Assembly (NCBI GenBank): GCA_022266195.1
Contig: WHVY01000001.1
Location: 19,406,001-19,470,000, forward strand
Reading direction: 5' to 3'
DNA: 64,000 nt
DNA from: Tetranychus cinnabarinus
Lineage: Eukaryota > Arthropoda > Arachnida > Trombidiformes > Tetranychidae
This document shows positions 25,304 through 37,500 of the stretch, one piece after another. The notes beneath the pieces are model-generated. The model saw only the letters and a list, made by a program, of their open reading frames with translations, ran no database searches and was not told the origin of the DNA. Each line of letters starts with the position of its first letter. Within the stretch, counting starts at the first letter, position 1. Both the position numbers and the translations under genes were made by a program.

Positions 25304-25471
25304 GTTTGTCCTTATCTCATTATCAGCACCTTACCTCCTTGTGTAATCTCTTGTTGCTCTTTAACTCTACTTGTCCTTATAATAACTGCTTCAGTTTCCT
25401 TCTCTCATTTCTAGTGTACAGTTAATTTTTTAAAGTCATCAAACCGTTCTCCCATTTAATCAATTGAAATC

Positions 25472-27037
25472 ATGCCTAACAAGGTAATAAATCCTAAAGA
25501 AACTGCTGAATTCATCGCCAAGATCTCAAAAAATGTTCATATTAATTACGAAGGTGTACACCGAATTGCATTAGAGGTATGTTAACCGAGTTATCGAAAT
25601 CATTTTACGTAAACCTCTAATTAATGTTTTCTAATTTTGTGTCATCTTTTTTGAAGATTTATACGGCTTTGATAAGAGGTGAATACACTCTGGGAATGTG
25701 GAGGGAACATGAATTACACCCTAAGGAACCCACTGATTTCGCCGTTAACTGGATTTTTTTAGTTGACTCACTTAACTTTTCCTTCTGGCCGGACGAAGAT
25801 AAAGAGTTTGGTGTGACATACAAAGATATCGAGTATACTGGCTATTGGGCTTTATGTGCGATCATTAATCGAGCACTTGATCAAGGTATTCCAATGTGCA
25901 ATCCAGATTACTATTCTAATTTAAGTTTAGATCAGGTTAAAAGAATATTTCGCGCTCATAGAAAGGGTAAACCTAATGAACCAATGGATTTACCTTTGTT
26001 GGAGGAAAGACATGCCATAATGAGAGAAAATGGCTCAGTTTTAGTTAAGGTAATTTGAAAGCTACCTTTTCACCTCTATTTGTATCCCATCCATCTAATT
26101 TAAACAACCAAATCTAATCTTTTCAATTTCATTCATCTAGAAATTCAGTAATACTTTTGTTTCCATGGTTATAAAAGCCAAAAATAGTGCTAAAACCTTG
26201 CTCAAAATGGTGCATGAATATTTTCCTTCGTTTAGGGACGAACTTCTTTACAATGGAGAGTCCAGTAAGTATTTTTCATCGTTCAATCGCTTCACTTACC
26301 TAATCTCGAGTATTTGTGCTGGCATACTATTAAGATTTAACTGTCACAATATTTATCAGCTGAACTGAACAGAACTAAGCTAGCTTTTATTAATCTTTAC
26401 TATATTGTTTTAATCCTTTTTATTCGGCATTGAATCCAAGATTACTTAATCTATATTAAATTTCAAGGAAAAAGATAAAATTTATTGTTTAATTGTTGCT
26501 AAGAGTCCAATTATAAATCTATTTTTTTCCTTTTTTTCAGTTGGTTTTTACAAACGAGCTCAACTTTTGATTGGTGATATTTATGCTTGCCATGAAGGTA
26601 AAGGTTTGGGCAAATTTGATGACATTCAAGATATTACAATGTTTGCTGATTACAGGTGAGTAATTAAAGACCAACCTGCTATTAATAGTTATCTGACCTT
26701 TGATTAATATTTTGCGTTCACTTTTTTCAGAGTTCCTCAGTGTTTATACTATTTAGGCGTGATCAATTACAGAGATGAGTTACTCAGAAGATTGTCGGCA
26801 GGAGAAAAATTTAAATATGGTGATCCAGATGAAGTTGAAATCAGAGGTGTATCCATTCATGCCGTTGAACAAATTAAAAATGGAGTTGTCCGTCTAGCCG
26901 AAATAAATAATGTTACGTTGCCCATTCCAGCCACTTCAGTAATAGTTGACTTCTACCTATGGGATCTTAGACGAAGCAGACCAGATGAAATTGATGAATG
27001 TATAACATACCACAAGACTCGGTCAATCCATTACTAG
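25472..27037 (+). CDS. QNG1: Queuosine 5'-phosphate N-glycosylase/hydrolase (queuosine salvage protein)
   Basis: A DUF2419/C9orf64 family enzyme that releases queuine from queuosine 5'-phosphate, so that eukaryotes can recycle the dietary or microbial base for tRNA modification. Five exons: 25472-25576, 25657-26049, 26141-26264, 26541-26655 and 26731-27037, giving 347 aa, close to the human protein (341). Every junction keeps the frame with GT/AG ends. Recognisable family segments are NWIFLVDSLNFSFWPD (central), TGYWALCAIINRALDQGIP, and the conserved DDI (234-236) followed by TMFADYRVPQ (240-249) near the active site. The C-terminal ITYHKTRSIHY is family-like. The ATG lies in exon 1, right after the 5' UTR. 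There are no membrane segments or signal peptide, so it is probably cytosolic. Confidence 0.95.
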
Positions 27038-27070
27038 CATCCATTTTTTTTCATACTTTCGTCACAATCA

Positions 27071-27224
27071 CAGTCAACCCTCTCTAAGTTAGACTTCATG
27101 AGAATAACTAAAGTCCCATTTTGCTGTCAAGTATTTTAGCCGAAGACTAATTCATCAGCTTCGATACTGGCAATTTTGTCTGGACTATTGCCTTAGAAAC
27201 GTCTAACTTTGAGAGGGTTGACTG
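27071..27224. mobile_element. MITE-like element with terminal inverted repeats
   Basis: Both ends match as inverted repeats of about 24 bp: CAGTCAACCCTCTCTAAGTT at the left, and its near-complement ending GAGAGGGTTGACTG at the right. The element is 154 bp, non-coding and non-autonomous. TCA flanks both sides and could be a 3-bp target-site duplication. A diverged relative begins at about 24937. It sits just 3' of QNG1. Confidence 0.8.
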
Positions 27225-28473
27225 TCATTTTAACCCAAATTGCAATATAAACTCAATCTAGAGGAATGAAAATAGCTGAGAATGAGAAATTACAGTTACA
27301 ATCAACTCTGTACATTTCATCTGTAATTTTTGATTCCATGATTTTTCCAATATCCACGAAATGTTATTTTTTTACAATCCAGATTTAGCTTATTGCCTTA
27401 ATAAACTCAAATAACAATTACTTTAATTCACTTGAAATGGTCTCACATTTGTACTTACCTTTAGTAATAAAAAATTGATACTAATTCGCAATCCTTCTGA
27501 TTACATTTGATCTTCTGACATCAAAAACTTGGCGATTATCTTCAACTCAAATGATATCAGATAGTGCTGGCTATAACATGATAAAGCACTAAATCTCAAG
27601 AATGTGTTTACATCTAAAAAGTAATATACACTGAAAATGATGATCAATGACAAAAGCTGATTGAAATCAATTAATTTGGTTTGCCTGCTGAAATGAAAGT
27701 GCTAACAATTGTGAAAAGGGTTCCCTTGCTTAACCATCAAAGTAAAACCTATTAAAATTACATCACCAGCTTGTTTACAATTATTATTATGATCGCCATC
27801 GTCATCATTTGAAGAACCTTGCAATGATTAAATTTGATTGTTGACAATCTTATTAGTTAACTTGTCTTTTCTTCACTCAAATAATCAAATAGATTAATCT
27901 TTAATAAGCTGACATGAAATACTTTGATTTAAAGCTGGCTTGGCTTACACAAGGCCTTACACAGCGGTTATTCATTTATACAACAGAATTCAAAGTCAAT
28001 ATAAAATTGAAAGAGATTCGAAAATATGAGTTAAGGTTGAATTTTTTTGTTTGTTATAAATTCAGATCTTATTTGCATAAAAACAAAATTAAATTAGTAA
28101 CAAAAATTTTGCTGCTAATCAAAAAAAAGAAAGTTAATATCACACTACTTTTGGGTTAATAATGAAAATAGGCATTAAAGGTATAAGTTCATTATCACGA
28201 TTGAAAAATCATCTCTATTGATCATCATGATAATTTGATAATCTTCTAACTTCTAGAAATGTCCTCTTCAACTTGTAATAATGTGAAGACTCCAAAAAAT
28301 AGATGAAAAGATGATAATGAATCAAAAGGTGATTCACAAGAGTATTTACAAAGAGGTGAAGATGTTGGTTGCGAAGATTGAAGATTGAAGGATAAGTTGA
28401 TATTTATAATGGTGATCGATTTACGTTGACTACTGTAAATGGCGGAGAAACAGATTAACAAAAAAGCCAACTC

Positions 28474-28481
28474 TAGATGGC
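28474..28481 (+). promoter_or_regulatory. TAGATGGC motif
   Basis: One of five exact occurrences in the window (see findings). This one is 5' of a TATATAAATAGG sequence at about 28647-28659. Confidence 0.3.
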
Positions 28482-28741
28482 GATTCCTTGATTATAATCA
28501 CATTGGTTGTTGTATTTCAATTGAATTAATTTCTCATCTCTCCTAGTTAACTTCTTGCTTGGCTCGTAATTCAACTTTAAATTGTGATGTTTGAGTGGGA
28601 GCGTAGATGTGTTCTTGGTTGGTCAAGCAAAAAACAGCAGATCAATTTATATAAATAGGATTGAACACTTATTATTAACAATTTACAATTTTACAATCAG
28701 CTGCTTGCTAATTTAGTAGGCAATAAGCACTTGGCTGAAGA

Positions 28742-28914
28742 TCATGGATACAGTTGATTTGACCGTTCGTTGGGTGCATTCAAATCATCATCATCTTGCT
28801 CACCAACTCGTTTATCTTGATCAATAATAACATTATCATCATCATCTTCATCCTCCACGAGATCATTCTCAAAAAGAGGTATTAACACTGATGCGGAATC
28901 TCCTGAGCTTTGCT
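28742..28914 (-). CDS. Candidate acidic terminal exon (uncertain)
   Basis: On the minus strand a strong acceptor (pyrimidine-rich TTTCTTTTTCAG) precedes an open frame of 56 residues ending at a TGA (28742-28744). The frame starts ...SSGDSASVLIPLFENDLVEDED and ends NERSNQLYP, with two Asp runs and a dibasic KR. No upstream exon is identified. It could belong to a small separate gene or be an alternative 3' exon of the minus-strand CEPT1 gene at 30030-32025. The same DNA on the + strand has a TATA-like box (about 28647-28659) and a 26-codon ATG frame at 28744, so even the strand is not settled. Confidence 0.25.
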
Positions 28915-29105
28915 CTGAAAAAGAAACAGAATATTCCTGACTTACAACAAACTGTGATACAAATAAAAGTGCTAATAGTAGCAAAAGTAATCAATATTCA
29001 TTATGAAATAATGAAGATGAAAAAGGAGGCAAAAAACAAGATTGAAAAAGCAACAAAAAAAGAGTCGACTGAATTTGTTAAATTGTGAAAACAATCAATA
29101 CAATA

Positions 29106-29247
29106 ACCGTATGGACGCGTATGTGGCACTTTCAATCTCCACATTTAAGCAGTTTTTTTCACTATCGATTCACGAATGAGTGTTTCTAAAATCCGTTTCA
29201 ATTGAAGGTGAAAAGAGGCTACACTATACGCGTCTATATGGCAGTTG
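29106..29247. mobile_element. Small inverted-repeat element with ACGCGT ends
   Basis: The left end (GTATGGACGCGTATGTGG, about 29108-29126) is approximately the reverse complement of the right end (CACTATACGCGTCTATATGG, about 29222-29241). The ends are roughly 140 bp apart with no coding content. It is probably a decayed MITE. No second copy is seen. Confidence 0.35.
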
Positions 29248-30029
29248 TTTATTAGGTTGATTTGTTTTTGATATTTTTAGCCTTTTTATTAGTTTTTAAT
29301 ACCATAGATTAAATCATACTTTTTTTGCATTAACAAACATGGATTATTCAGATTGAATGTTGGTATTTTGCTCTTTTGCTGGGTTTACGTCGATTTGTAA
29401 GGAATTGGCGAACAAATGGTTGAATATTAATAGGATTGAAGCGAGAAATAAGCAGACGAATTTGATAGTTGATTTTTTTGTAGTTGCCTATTATTTGATT
29501 ATCAATTTGGTTAACAAAATGGTGTGTTTTGTTTGTATTTTTTTTCTGTTGAGTTTGACAAAAACGTTTGACAGAATAACAGGAAAAGCAAAGAAATTGA
29601 AGTCTGTTCATGTTAATTAAACCCTTTTTTTCTGATAAACACACATACAAAGAGACATATCAAGTGATTGATTAATGTCGATGGAAGAATGTTAAAATTG
29701 AAATTGAATTTATAAATAGCTAAGCATTTTGAATAGGATTTCTGAATAGTCAACAAAAAAAGAGGAAACAAAAAAATCGTAAATGTGGTGTGTGTATAGT
29801 AATTTTCAATCTCTTTTCTGAATCTTATTTAATCTTAATGCAAATTAAATGAAAGGAGAAAATTAAATATGACAATGACTTAGATTGGGTTGAAGGCATT
29901 ACAAAAAAATCCTATTCAAATGGTTTTTGTTTTGAATCCTATTCCGACTTCATCTTATTTCTTTACTTTTTCAGAACTGAATTTTTTCATCTTCTTCACG
30001 ATCATCTTTTTATTTGTTAAAATCTCTTC

Positions 30030-32025
30030 TCACTGATGCCGCCCTTGTCGTAGATTATATTTTTTATCCCTACCATTTAATGAGCCTTTGTTATGCTTAT
30101 CACTTTTCTGGGCATTCCAGGATGGAGAGTTTGGTGCGATCGTCAGAACGTTTATGTGGAGGTAGCTAGAAATTTGTCGACAAATTACTACAGCATAATG
30201 TATGAGATCAGCCAAAGTATAAATCTAAAGGGAAAAAAGACAAAGTTTATGAGAATTTTGTAAAATTTGAGTTTGTTAAACTCTTTGAACGTACCAATGC
30301 CAGCCAAAGGACAAAATATTCAGGAAGAAAATTATTAAAATATTGATTCAGGAAAAGCATTGCTGGACCAATTAGAACGGTATCTAAATAATCCATTTCA
30401 CTTTTCGTCATATGAGCAACCTGACATGAAAGAGATATTGAAAAATCAGAAGATTGTAATAGTGACGGCAACACACGTGGTTAGTGCCAATAACATTGTA
30501 AGATGTTCATACCACAAGTCTGTTGGTTACTTTAGCAATGATAAGACCAAAAGTAATTAGATAAAGACATGGATGTTCTTCAAAAAGATGAGGCGATGAT
30601 TTCTGATAGATTATGAAGGCAGGTACAATCACAATTGCGATAGGTATACAAGGTGATAGAACGCTGGTTCCCTGAAAGTTTCAATAAAACAGGAAAAGGA
30701 GAACAGAAATTAAATTAAGTGTAGAAACAAATAAAAAAGAAAGTAAGGATATCTGGTTTTCAAGAGAAATGCCAATTAACTGTCACCTTAGATTCAACTT
30801 ACCGCAACAGTTGATCCATTTTTTCCTACTCCACCAGCTAAGATTACAGAAAAATTATTGAAAGCAACAATTGCATGGGCAATGGCTATAGCAATTGCTG
30901 GTAGTATTTTTAGCTCCATGTTCAAACCAGGTACCTTAACAGAAAAAAAGAAAGGGAGAAGAACCAAATGATGGTTAGGAAAGAAATAAGAGTTGACATT
31001 GAATGACGTAGGCTTAATTATTGAAGTGGTTGCAATAAAATTCTGCATTAAAGTTGACAGATTTGTAAGAAACTAAGAAAACCAATCAAATAACTTAAAA
31101 AGACGAATATTGTACGAAGCCATAACTATACAGTATTGCCCTTGAATGTAAATGTTAAGCTAATGTTAAGACTCAATAAAAATGTTAACATGTAATATAT
31201 TTCCAATTAATAGTAGCAGAAATGAATTTATCTGAAACACTTAGAAAAGAGTATTACTTACTGTGGATGCCCAAAAGTCTTGGCTTGTGCAAGCAGTCAA
31301 AATATTAAAGAACATAATTGAAAATTGAACTTCAGTAACGTCAAATCTTCCAAATTTTAAAGTCGCAGAAACATATGTTTGCCAATGAGCAAGATAAAAT
31401 AAAAAGGATGCAGCAATGCATTGATAAAACATCCATCCTGGATAATAGCCCAGTTGAAAGGTTAAACATGTAGCAATTGAAGCAAGGACAGTTGAAATTG
31501 AATCACAGCCGTGGTCAAATAATTCACCCAAAGGTGAGCTTGTGCCAGTACGACGCGCTTGTTTACCGTCAGTTGCATCTAATGTTTGGTAAATAAATAG
31601 TCCAATTGCAAAAAATATTAGAGCCCAGCCAGGTATCTGAAAAATAGAAAACGAGAGAAAAACATTTTAATGAGGTTATAAATGTATCTAGATTGAAAAA
31701 AACACCTCTATAATAGCACAGAACACATGATATTTAGAGCTGTTTAAAGAAGATGACTAAATAGAAGAGCAAGAGAAAAACAACTTACAGGTTGTTTACC
31801 ATCAGGTGAATATAGTATTAATACAACGGTTGTTAAAGCGTTAACACATAAACCAACAAGAGTCATAAGATTTGGTGCCAACCAAAGGGGCAATCTTTTT
31901 GTGAACCAATTCCAAAATTTTTGCATCACAGGATCCAGCAGTGTATTACCTGCAGACCTGTATTTATGCTCATTTAACCGATGTAACTGTCTTTCAGTTA
32001 AAACATCACCTCCACAGAGTAACAT
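30030..32025 (-). CDS. CEPT1: Choline/ethanolamine phosphotransferase (CEPT1/CHPT1 family)
   Basis: An ER/Golgi multi-pass enzyme transferring phosphocholine or phosphoethanolamine from CDP to diacylglycerol, the last Kennedy pathway step. Six minus-strand exons: 31789-32025, 31262-31636, 30803-30934, 30513-30671, 30295-30420 and 30030-30224. All are phase 0 and give 407 aa, like animal family members (about 397-416). The CDP-alcohol phosphotransferase signature DG-x2-AR-x8-G-x3-D-x3-D is intact (D102, G103, A106, R107, G116, D120, D124). Family landmarks follow: GGVGKNGST, VVAHMTKSEM and GPAMLFLNQYFN. The choice between choline- and ethanolamine-preferring paralogue cannot be made by eye; the VVAHMTKSEM block looks closest to CEPT1. 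An AATAAA lies on the minus strand at 30009-30014, 16 nt past the stop. Confidence 0.93.
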
Positions 32026-32519
32026 TTTTTTTATCAATATATATTTATATAATATGTATAATAATAAATTTACACTAGGTTAAACGGAATTAAATTTTAC
32101 TACACTGGGTTAAAGGTAAAATGAAATAGACACACAATTAAATGAAAGAAAATAAAAAAGTTAAATTAAACATTTTATAATCACCTAAGCTAACAAGCTA
32201 ACGCAGCTAGAATTAAACAAAATTATTCAATGAAACGCGCAAGCTAAGCAAGTTTCTCTCTTCACTCACATACTTGACTTTGCTCGCAAAATAGACATCA
32301 AAAGAAGCTATTATTACACTTGAATAAAGAAAATTAACCAAAAATTTTACTAATTAGACAATCAAAAGCTAACCAAATTGAAAAAAATGACCACAGCTAA
32401 CAAGTTCATCAGGATGACTTAAAGGTAAAATGTCATTTCGACGACAATCCTTGTACAAAAATGCTCTATAAATCTATTTAAACGACAGGTCGACACAAAA
32501 TGAAATTAATATTATCCAA

Positions 32520-32527
32520 TAGATGGC
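32520..32527 (+). promoter_or_regulatory. TAGATGGC motif upstream of CEPT1
   Basis: Exact 8-mer about 495 bp upstream of the CEPT1 ATG and 155 bp from the tRNA gene. It is a possible architectural or promoter element (see findings). Confidence 0.35.
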
Positions 32528-32667
32528 AGTAAAAGAAAATGATAAAACATTTTGAATGTTGAGATCAAAATTGTTGCTTTCATTACTTGTCATAGTTTGA
32601 ACACAATCTAATCACATTGACATTTTGATGAAGCAAATGTTTGATTCATTTCACAGGCAAAAACGAC

Positions 32668-32672
32668 AAAAA
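32668..32672 (-). terminator. Pol III terminator of tRNA-Lys
   Basis: TTTTT on the minus strand, starting 10 nt after the tRNA 3' end. Confidence 0.8.
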
Positions 32673-32681
32673 GTATATGTC

Positions 32682-32753
32682 GCCCGGTCAGGGGCTCGAA
32701 CCCTGGGCCGTTAGGTTAAAAGCCTAACGCTCTACCGACTGAGCTAACCGGGC
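32682..32753 (-). tRNA. tRNA-Lys: tRNA-Lys (UUU)
   Basis: A 72-nt minus-strand gene folding as a complete cloverleaf. The acceptor GCCCGGT pairs with ACCGGGC and the D arm pairs GCTC with GAGC. The anticodon stem TTAGG/CCTAA carries the loop CTTTTAA (anticodon TTT at 32718-32720), and the T arm is CAGGG-TTCGAGC-CCCTG. There is no intron and no encoded CCA. A run of five T's on the transcribed strand (AAAAA at 32668-32672) just downstream is a Pol III terminator. Intact A and B boxes indicate a functional nuclear gene. Confidence 0.97.
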
Positions 32754-33295
32754 TCACATATTAACTTTTGTAAATAAAAATTTATTAATTTTGTTAATCA
32801 AAATAGACTTTAAGAAACGTCAACTCTTCTTTATTTGTATCTTTATTTGTATCTTTTGTATGAAACCATTTTCACAGATAATTTGAAACATTCAAGGGAC
32901 TTGGAAGCTATTTATTGATGTTGCTTTTGTTCATTTTGAAGCGTACATTGATGAAAACATTGGTTATTTTGTTTCTTTCCAATTCTGTGGGTCATTCATT
33001 CACAACTTGAACTGATCCATTCTTTTTATGTTAATTGTTCCAATTTTTCTTGACATTTTTTGTGAGTGTTTAATGGTTAATTTTGTAAGAAAATTTAGTT
33101 TTTATTTGTTAGCATAAAAATTTGAATGGAGCGCCTTCAATGTTGACTGGCTGCTTGCAAGTGTTGCTTCAATGTGATTGGTTTTGCTTTGTAGATGCTA
33201 CTTTTAAAATTTTAGCTTTGATTTTTCTCGTAATTTTTGGTATTCTATTTTCTGGTTTTATTTATCATTATAATTGTAATTTATTGTGTACAAAA

Positions 33296-33899
33296 ATGTC
33301 ATTAACAGCAGGAGATAAAGTTGCGGAAATATTCAAGTTTGCTGGACAAGCGTTTATCAAATTGGGCGAGTTAACTAGTTCATTTGATAAACAAGAGGAA
33401 GATCTTTCTGTGTAAGTGTTTATTTTCCTTCAATTAATTTATTTCTCCTTTGCCTCTCTGTCTATATATTCATTGTTTTTACTCTCACAATTGCTGCATT
33501 AACCCATATGTTAACATACCTTGGTTTGATAAGCTGTCTACTGATAAATTTTGTTAGCTAACAAAGTGTATAAGCTCTTACCTGAGCATCAGTTCGATAT
33601 TTTATCGAAGCTCTATCAACTATTTACTTTAATAAAGGAAATCCAAAACTAATCTTGATGTGATATTTTTCTTTCTACTCAACAGAGATAAATGGGACGA
33701 GGAAGATATCGAAACACTAAAGATAACCATCAGGACATTCAGTGAAGAACTCAATAGCTTATCGGAAAATTTAAAAAAGAAAGCTATAAGTAATATGAAA
33801 CAAGGAATGAAAAGACGTGTTAATGCATCCAAAGGATTGACCCATGTCACTAGTTCACCAAGTAAAACACCGAAGGTTGTTAAATCATCTGATGCATAA
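33296..33899 (+). CDS. BAP18: BAP18 (chromatin complexes subunit, C17orf49 homologue)
   Basis: A small SANT-like protein found in MLL/NURF-type chromatin complexes. Exons 33296-33411 and 33686-33899 give 109 aa. The N-terminal segment KVAEIFKFAGQAFIKLGELT matches the hallmark of BAP18 proteins. The SANT-like part follows from KWDEEDIETLK to about KGMKRR, with a short basic/Ser tail. It is shorter than the human protein (about 170 aa): the C-terminal low-complexity tail is missing. The start was chosen because MSLTAGDKVAEIF aligns with the family N-terminus, although the frame is open further upstream. It is probably nuclear. Confidence 0.85.
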
Positions 33900-34562
33900 T
33901 TAAATTCTGGCTAAAAAGTTGTACAAAAAATTCTTTCCTTTCATATTTTCAGAAAAATGTTTATCATAAACGATCTCTCAACTGATTCAATTAACATCCA
34001 TACCTTGTTTACTATCCAAATTTAAAACCAAAGTTTTTGTCTTATTTTTAATTAAAACATGCAACTTAAAATATCAATTTGGTAACTTTTACATTCAACG
34101 TTCAACTTCATGTGATTTTTTACTTTGACTCTTTTTGCTTTCATAAAAGTACTCACTTTTTTTCCTTCTCATAACTACATCTCACTTGGTTTCACTGCTC
34201 ATTACATCAGCTGTATTTGCAAGTACACTCTGAGTCAGCCTGATTCATTGGAAACTCTTATCCTTAGTTATGGGTGCATTCAAAGAGGAGTTTGTTTGAT
34301 TGTTTTTTTTTCTCTCTCACTTATAATCATGTTTCTTTATCAACAGTATAAAAACTAATTGTTCAAATAATTGTCTTTTAATGTTACTCTTGAGACAATG
34401 AAAGTACTTACATGTATAGAGTTACTATGTGATCCTTTTTGTGTGTGACATCATCATTTGAGGTCAACTCAAAGCTTAATGTCTGGCTTAATGTTAAAAA
34501 ATTGCTTCAAAAAACCCTTTTGAGATCAACACAAGAAAACAAAAGGTAACAATTGTATCATC
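33900..34562. other. Intergenic BAP18 to GRAM-domain gene
   Basis: AT-rich, with no supported gene. A short plus-strand frame at 34125-34358 is hydrophobic by base composition only. Confidence 0.5.
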
Positions 34563-37500
34563 ATGGTGCCAACAAATCAAATTTCATCTCCATCATCATC
34601 TACTGCAACAACATCACCGCCAAGTTCATCTTTTTCATTGACAACAACATCTGCCTCATCTACTTCAGTAGTAGCCTCAACATCTACCATGGTAAACACC
34701 AATACCACTAGTTCATCGATAACCGATGTCGATATTTTTGATTCTGAAGAATATGTTTTTGATAAAATGAGAATTGGCTCTGCATCTACAAAAAGTTATG
34801 GATTATCTTCCTCATACTCATTTCCATCAGTTCCATCGGTTACCTCACTGGCCAATTTTAACAACAAAGATGGACCAGGTAAAGAGAAAACATCTTTCAA
34901 AGCAAACAAAGGATCTGAACAAAAAAAATCATCATCTTCCAAATTAAACGACTCATTTTCATCATCACATACTTCATTGGTTTCCAATCAAATATCAATG
35001 GCCAGTACAACTTCATCAACATTAACACCAACAATAGCTTCTACATCTCCATCTTCATCCATCTCATCACCTGTTAGTAATTCTCAAATATATTCTATCT
35101 CATCTTCACCTACAATTGTTAACTCAGATGGTCATCCACTTCGACAATATAGTCGTAGTCACCAAAGGCGCTTCCACAGAAGGTTCCCTGCCGTCGATCA
35201 ACATGAAAAGCTTATCGATTGTAAGTCATATTTGTATTTGTGCTTTTTTCTCGTTCCTTACTAAATAATGTTACTATTTTATACTTGCATTTATATTAAT
35301 TATAATAATTTGATTTTTCTTTCTAGGGTATTCTTGTGCATTGGTAGCGGATATATTGTTACAAGGTTATCTTTATATAAGTGAAAACTATTTCGCATTC
35401 TACTCTAATATTCTTGGTTATAAAACTCAAGTAAGTTATAAGCTCTTTTTTGGCTTCCATTGATCTTAACCATATGAGTGATTTAGTTTGTACCAATTAA
35501 TCTAATGAATTTTTTTTTCTTTTCTAGTTATTGATTCCTATGTGTGATGTGATCTCAGTGACCAAGGAAAAAACTGCCAAAATATTCCCAAATGCAGTGG
35601 GTATCTGCACAGATCAAACCAAGGTAAACTGATTGTATTGACTTCAGTTTGGGCTCATTTACTTCTAATAGCTTTTAAACAACAAAAAGAATCATGTCAA
35701 GTGTAAATCATGCTTATCTTGGATCAACACTGCGTATAAATACATTTTGTACTTTCAAGAAGCATCCTTTAGTGTGGCAATTGTCACCGTCTGAAGATTT
35801 TCCTTGATGTGTGTTTGATAACAATTCGGAGTAGCTTACCCTCAGCTCATTGTAACCTTGTTGTTCAGGTCACAATCAAGAGGGTTAGTTTTATCAATTA
35901 ATGGTTGGGTGCTGATTACAGATCATGGTGAACATGCTATTGTATTTAATTGACATAATTACATGCTTCATATCCAATGAGAATGTTATGTATAGCCTTC
36001 TAATTCTGGTTAATTTAAGATTCAATCCTGAATTCATTTGATTCGTTTCCTTTTTCACTCATTGCCTCTCTCTCTTTTGTTGTCATTTAAGCAATAATCA
36101 GCTCATAGTTTAGCTGAGTATTTATTTCATGTACACTGACTGTCAAAATGAAACATTTCCACTTTTGAGCGCTTGTAACTTGCAAGCCCGGTAAGTAAAA
36201 TATCTCAAATCAACACCATTTGATAGAGAAAAGGTACAAATTTTGTTTGGTTAACCTTTTAAAATTTCTAGCTTTAGATCTCGATGCGTTTGGTTTATGC
36301 AATTTTTATATCAATCAATATCTCTATCAATGTATTCTCGGGATATTCCCATTCAAAGTTGATAAATTACCCCATTGACTAACATGAGCAAAATGGCCAA
36401 TGTTTCAAAGTTGGTCAAAATTATTTTTAGAAACAGAAATTTCTTTCATTAATTATAAAAAAATCATTTGCATAATAAAAATTGCATAAAATCAAATGCA
36501 TCGAGATCTGAGTTATCTTGTCAACCAAACAAGCTTGCACTTTTTGTCTATCGAATGGTGTTGATTAGATATTTTACTTAGCGGACCTGGAAGTTATATT
36601 TCGAAACCTATCACAGCAATTCACTGGTTAATGTTGACTATTTAATTACACAAAATCGACAACCGCCTCTGTAGGAAAACTCAATAATGAATTTATTCGA
36701 AGGAATGTGAAGCTTTCAAGGTGACGCGATTATGTTTCAATAGATACTCATATTTATAAATACTTGATATGCTAAATAATATCAAAATGTCAGAAGACTG
36801 TCATTTTTAGTAAATTCCCAATTAATTTACCTTTGCTCACATATAACAATCAATTATTAATAAGCTTACTACCTCATAGCTTTCAAAGTCTATATTTAAT
36901 GCATGTGATGGTCAATATTTAGTTTACATGTACATGTATATCATTATTAGGATCAGACATTTAAATTCTGATAACTCGATCAGAGATTGCTCTTCGCTTG
37001 TGATGAGATTCAGTAATAAATAGAACAGCATTTTAATTTGATAAATTTTTGTTTTTAAAATTGTTTCTAAATTGTTTCTGTTTCTTTTTTTTCAGTATGT
37101 CTTTGGATCGCTTTTATCCCGAGAATCGACTTTCAGACTAATGCAAGAAGTATGGAAATCGACGTTGATTCAAGTCGTCTCTTTGCCCTACTTTTCTCCG
37201 GTCATGCAACTAGACAAGATTATTCAATGTGAATCAGACATTTTAATTGAGAAACCCGAAAATGGTGAAAGAGAAGAAGACATAGAAGAAGCTGAATCAG
37301 CCGCATCCATGACAGAAGAATCATTAACGAATAACAATCAATCATCTTTGATTTTTGCAAAGATAAAACCTGCGCTTCCTGAAGCAATTAAATTAGTCTC
37401 TTCTGAGATCCCCTCCATACAACAAATACTGTCATCAACTCATCAAGAAACCGATTCCAGTGGATCAGATTCTGAGGCTAACCGTGATACATCAGCAATC

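Larger units (their letters stand above)
24796..25471. other. Repeat-bearing intergenic region, tyrosinase to QNG1
   Basis: Contains a degenerate MITE-like end at about 24937-25050 and an imperfect inverted repeat at 25121-25303. The QNG1 transcription start must lie between the inverted repeat and 25472. Confidence 0.6.
27038..30029. other. Repeat-bearing intergenic region, QNG1 to CEPT1
   Basis: Holds the QNG1 3' end (possible AATAAA at 27400-27405), two MITE-like elements (27071-27224, 29106-29247) and a weak exon candidate (28742-28914). The rest is AT-rich sequence with chance open frames, none with a recognisable domain. Confidence 0.6.
32026..33295. other. CEPT1 5' region, tRNA-Lys and BAP18 5' region
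   Basis: A divergent intergenic stretch. It carries a TAGATGGC motif at 32520-32527 and tRNA-Lys at 32682-32753, and otherwise only AT-rich sequence. The BAP18 frame stays open upstream of its start to 33122 and would encode a hydrophobic stretch, which I treat as 5' UTR. Confidence 0.5.

Noticed and set aside
33122..33295. Upstream extension of the BAP18 frame encoding a hydrophobic segment
   Set aside because: The family N-terminus aligns with the ATG at 33296, and the extension would begin at a TTG.
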